DNA from: Bradyrhizobium sp. AUGA SZCCT0176
GTDB lineage: Bacteria; Pseudomonadota; Alphaproteobacteria; Rhizobiales; Xanthobacteraceae
NCBI RefSeq assembly: GCF_018130145.1
Contig: NZ_JAFCMB010000030.1
Location: 1 to 61,826 of the forward strand
Direction of reading: 5' to 3'
Length of the DNA: 61,826 nt
The position numbers and the translations under genes were made by a program. Of the stretch, positions 59,606 to 61,826 are shown in pieces. Each line of letters starts with the position of its first letter. Within the stretch, counting starts at the first letter, position 1. The notes under the pieces were generated by a model. It searched no databases. It was not told the DNA's origin and was given only the letters and a program-made list of their open reading frames with translations.

Positions 59606-61826
59606 ATGTTCACAGGGTCCCACGCCGAAACCGGGGACGATCGTAACGCGGCAGCGGAACGGCTTCCCCGCGTCATCGGCAATGTTCAGACGAAAGCCCG
59701 TAGCGGCCCCCTCGGCCAGGGGGCAAAGAGCGATTGTCCCCAAGCCAACAGACCATTTCCTGCCATTACTGGCCGCACGCACGCCCGGTTCGGCATGCTG
59801 TGGCTCACAGCGCTGACCTTCGCGACGATGAACGAAGCCGGAGCCGCGGACCCGAATGTCGTTTTCCTGGACGACGGCAGCATAACCTACAAGGATATGG
59901 AGCACGGAAGCTTCGAGCTTGTGACCAAGGAGCCCATCCCGCGGCACTTCTTCGTTGAGGATCCCGGCGAAACAATCGTCCTGCGCGCCGAAGGATCCTC
60001 GATCAATATCAGCCGGGTGACAAATTCCTCCTCGCGAATGGCGGAGTTGCAGGCAGCCCAGCAGGAAGCGCTCGCCACCCTTGCGAAAGGCATGGAGTCA
60101 ACGGGGTCGAGCACACCTCCTTTGGTCGATCGGCTGCCGGTGCAACCGATCAATTTTATCGAGACTGACGTCCTCACCCCAGCGGGGGATTCGCTCCTGC
60201 CGCTGCCGGTGCCCAACTTCCCGGTCACCGAAATTATTACCGCAGCCATCCCGCCTGTCCCGCCGACGCTGAACGCCGTGGCAGGGCCGACCGAAATCGA
60301 CACCTCGGCGTTTGACACCTTCACTGCGACGAGCGGCACTTTCGTCGCCAGCACTACCAACGGCGACACACTGACTTACGGCATCAGCGGCGGGACCGCC
60401 GGCAGCACGGTACTGGATGGGGAGACATTCGATGTCTCGCAGCAGGGCCCCTACGGCACGCTTTACGTCGACAGCACGACCGGCGATTACACTTTCGTTC
60501 CGGACAGTCACGCGATCAATGCGCTGACGGAGCCGACGACCACGAGCTTCACCGTCACGGTGTCTGACGGCACGCTCGCAGCCAACCAGACCTTCACGAT
60601 AGCCATCAACGGCGCCAACGACGCGGCCATCATTTCCGGTGCCGCGACCGGTTCAACGGTCGAGGCCAGTGGCGTCGCCAACCGCGCGCTGGGCATGCCG
60701 ACCGTGACCGGCACGCTCACGAACACCGACGTCGACAATCCACACGATACCTTCACGGCGATCGAGACGCCCACTGCGAGCGCGGGCGGTTACGGCAACT
60801 TCGCCATAACGGCGAATGGCGTGTGGACCTACACGCTCGACGAGACCAACAGCGCGGTGCAGGCGCTCAATGTCGGCGGCACACTGACCGACACCTTCAC
60901 CGTGACCACCGTCGACGGCACCGCCAAATTGGTCACGGTCACCATCCAGGGCGCCAACGACGCGGCCGTCATTTCCGGCGCCACGGCCGGCGCGGTGATC
61001 GAGGCGGACAGCGCAGAGCACGGCACGCCGGGAGCGACCGGCACGCTTACGGACACCGATGTCGACAACACGCCGAACAGCTTCACGCCGGTTGACTCGC
61101 CGACCGTGAGCGAGGGTGGCCACGGCAGCTACACGTTGACGGCGGACGGCGCGTGGACCTACGCACTCGACGATTGCGACCACGCGGTGCAGGCACTCAA
61201 CATCGGGGACACGCTGACCGATACCTTCACCGTGACCACCATCGACGGCACAGCGCAGGTGGTGACGGTCGCCATCCAGGGAACGAACGACGCGGCCATC
61301 ATCTCCGGCACCACGACCGGGTCGGTGACCGAGGCTGGTCACCATGAATACGGCAAGGCGACCGCGTGCGGCACACTCACCGACACCGACATCGACAATA
61401 CGCCCAATACCTTTACGCCAGTCAGCGCGCCGACTGTGAGCGCGGGCGGCTATGGCAGCTTTACGATGACGGCGGATGGCAAGTGGACCTACACGGTCGA
61501 CGACAACAACGGCGCGGTGCAGGCGCTCAATAGCTGCGACACGCTCTGCGACAGCTTCACGGTCACCACCGTCGACGGTACCGCCCAGGTGGTGAAGGTC
61601 ACCATCCAGGGCGCCAACGACCCGGCCGTCATTTCCGGTGCCACAGCCGGAAGCGTGGTCGAGGCTGCTTGTCATGAATACGGCCAGCCGGTCGCGTGCG
61701 GCACGCTCACCTACACCGACGTTGACAATACGCCCAATACCTTCACGCAGGTTTGCTGGCCGGAGGCGAGCGCGGGCGGCTACGGCACCTTCACCATGAC
61801 GGCGGCCGGCGTGTGGACCTACACGC
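59606..61826 (+). CDS. Large VCBS-repeat surface protein (3' end outside window)
   Basis: At least 740 residues, open at the window end. A hydrophobic stretch at residues 64-81 (MLWLTALTFATMNEAGA) could be a signal peptide if translation began at 59795; the frame is open to 59606, where ATG follows GGGACGGA. A non-repetitive region comes next (about 85-270), then one partial and four VCBS units with GTLTDTDVDN, GSYTLTADGAWTY, DTFTVTTVDGTAQVVTVTIQGANDAAVISG. Such proteins are usually exported by type I systems and act in adhesion or biofilm. Several units carry unusual cysteines (ACGTLTD, NSCDTLCDS, QVCWPE). Confidence 0.9.
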   Translation, partial: MFTGSHAETGDDRNAAAERLPRVIGNVQTKARSGPLGQGAKSDCPQANRPFPAITGRTHARFGMLWLTALTFATMNEAGAADPNVVFLDDGSITYKDMEHGSFELVTKEPIPRHFFVEDPGETIVLRAEGSSINISRVTNSSSRMAELQAAQQEALATLAKGMESTGSSTPPLVDRLPVQPINFIETDVLTPAGDSLLPLPVPNFPVTEIITAAIPPVPPTLNAVAGPTEIDTSAFDTFTATSGTFVASTTNGDTLTYGISGGTAGSTVLDGETFDVSQQGPYGTLYVDSTTGDYTFVPDSHAINALTEPTTTSFTVTVSDGTLAANQTFTIAINGANDAAIISGAATGSTVEASGVANRALGMPTVTGTLTNTDVDNPHDTFTAIETPTASAGGYGNFAITANGVWTYTLDETNSAVQALNVGGTLTDTFTVTTVDGTAKLVTVTIQGANDAAVISGATAGAVIEADSAEHGTPGATGTLTDTDVDNTPNSFTPVDSPTVSEGGHGSYTLTADGAWTYALDDCDHAVQALNIGDTLTDTFTVTTIDGTAQVVTVAIQGTNDAAIISGTTTGSVTEAGHHEYGKATACGTLTDTDIDNTPNTFTPVSAPTVSAGGYGSFTMTADGKWTYTVDDNNGAVQALNSCDTLCDSFTVTTVDGTAQVVKVTIQGANDPAVISGATAGSVVEAACHEYGQPVACGTLTYTDVDNTPNTFTQVCWPEASAGGYGTFTMTAAGVWTYT
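60611..61826 (+). repeat. VCBS repeat array, period about 330-339 bp
   Basis: The GCCAACGACGCGGCC-type block (GANDAA) begins at 60611, 60950, 61280 and 61610: one spacing of 339 and two of 330 bases. Identity between units is high at DNA level. The array continues past the window. Confidence 0.92.

Noticed and set aside
60653..61675. 340-codon minus-strand frame with repeats (VGALDGD, RVVDIGV)
   Set aside because: Its repeats are only the complement of the VCBS array; the plus strand has the real domain consensus.
60611..61826. Regular direct repeats as a CRISPR array
   Set aside because: The period of about 330 bases and the open frame with VCBS consensus show a protein repeat array; no short repeat-spacer pattern exists in the window.

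Overview
The window looks like chromosome of a Bradyrhizobium-type alphaproteobacterium (Nitrobacteraceae). This rests on the high GC content, on a pdhA-pdhB-pdhC-lpdA cluster whose PdhB carries its own lipoyl domain, on the eno/kdsA/pyrG/secG/tpiA neighbourhood, on trpD-trpC-moaC without a separate trpG, on solitary TctC/Bug-type binding proteins, and on several families of dispersed palindromic repeats. The genus is inferred from gene content and style; no search was run. I saw no rRNA, tRNA, CRISPR array or complete insertion sequence.

Layout. 1-2.3 kb: the tail of a dispersed repeat, then small genes (zinc-ribbon protein, orphan receiver, short unknowns). 2.4-7.1 kb: lytic transglycosylase, a TctC-type binding protein and a threonine-synthase-like enzyme. 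7.1-13.4 kb: the pyruvate dehydrogenase operon on the minus strand with a DUF5076 gene between pdhB and pdhC, preceded by an FtsB-like gene. 13.5-27.7 kb: FMN reductase, MDR oxidoreductase, an M15-like peptidase with 45-residue repeats, enolase, a Tat-exported beta-propeller/cytochrome c pair, queF, a second TctC protein, an MFS carrier, kdsA, a NIPSNAP protein, pyrG and secG. 27.8-36.7 kb: a near-leaderless XRE-cupin regulator with two followers, tpiA, a PpiD-like chaperone, trpD-trpC-moaC, then a CGNR regulator divergent from an MFS gene across a palindromic operator. 36.8-40.9 kb: a GGDEF-EAL protein and a CtpA-type protease.

41-52 kb is accessory DNA. It is rich in repeats, holds many very small (mostly exported or membrane) genes, and has at least three decayed genes (DUF1330, a kptA fragment and probably a histidine kinase tail). 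Eight palindromes of the FNR/FixK type (TTGAT-N4-ATCAA) lie within about 7.3 kb. Most sit 48-96 bp ahead of a small gene: exported proteins, a GYGD ion channel and a 57-residue exported peptide. This looks like an oxygen-responsive island of short, uncharacterised genes and is the most interesting part of the window.

52.5-61.8 kb is a signalling and surface block. It contains two class III nucleotide cyclases (one with TolB-like and TPR parts, one with a periplasmic sensor and HAMP domain), an orphan ABC-type binding protein directly upstream of the sensor cyclase, a TPR protein, a FecR-domain protein, and the start of a large VCBS-repeat protein that leaves the window. The sensor cyclase ends in a foreign tail encoded by a segment of about 120 bp that also occurs 4.5 kb away.
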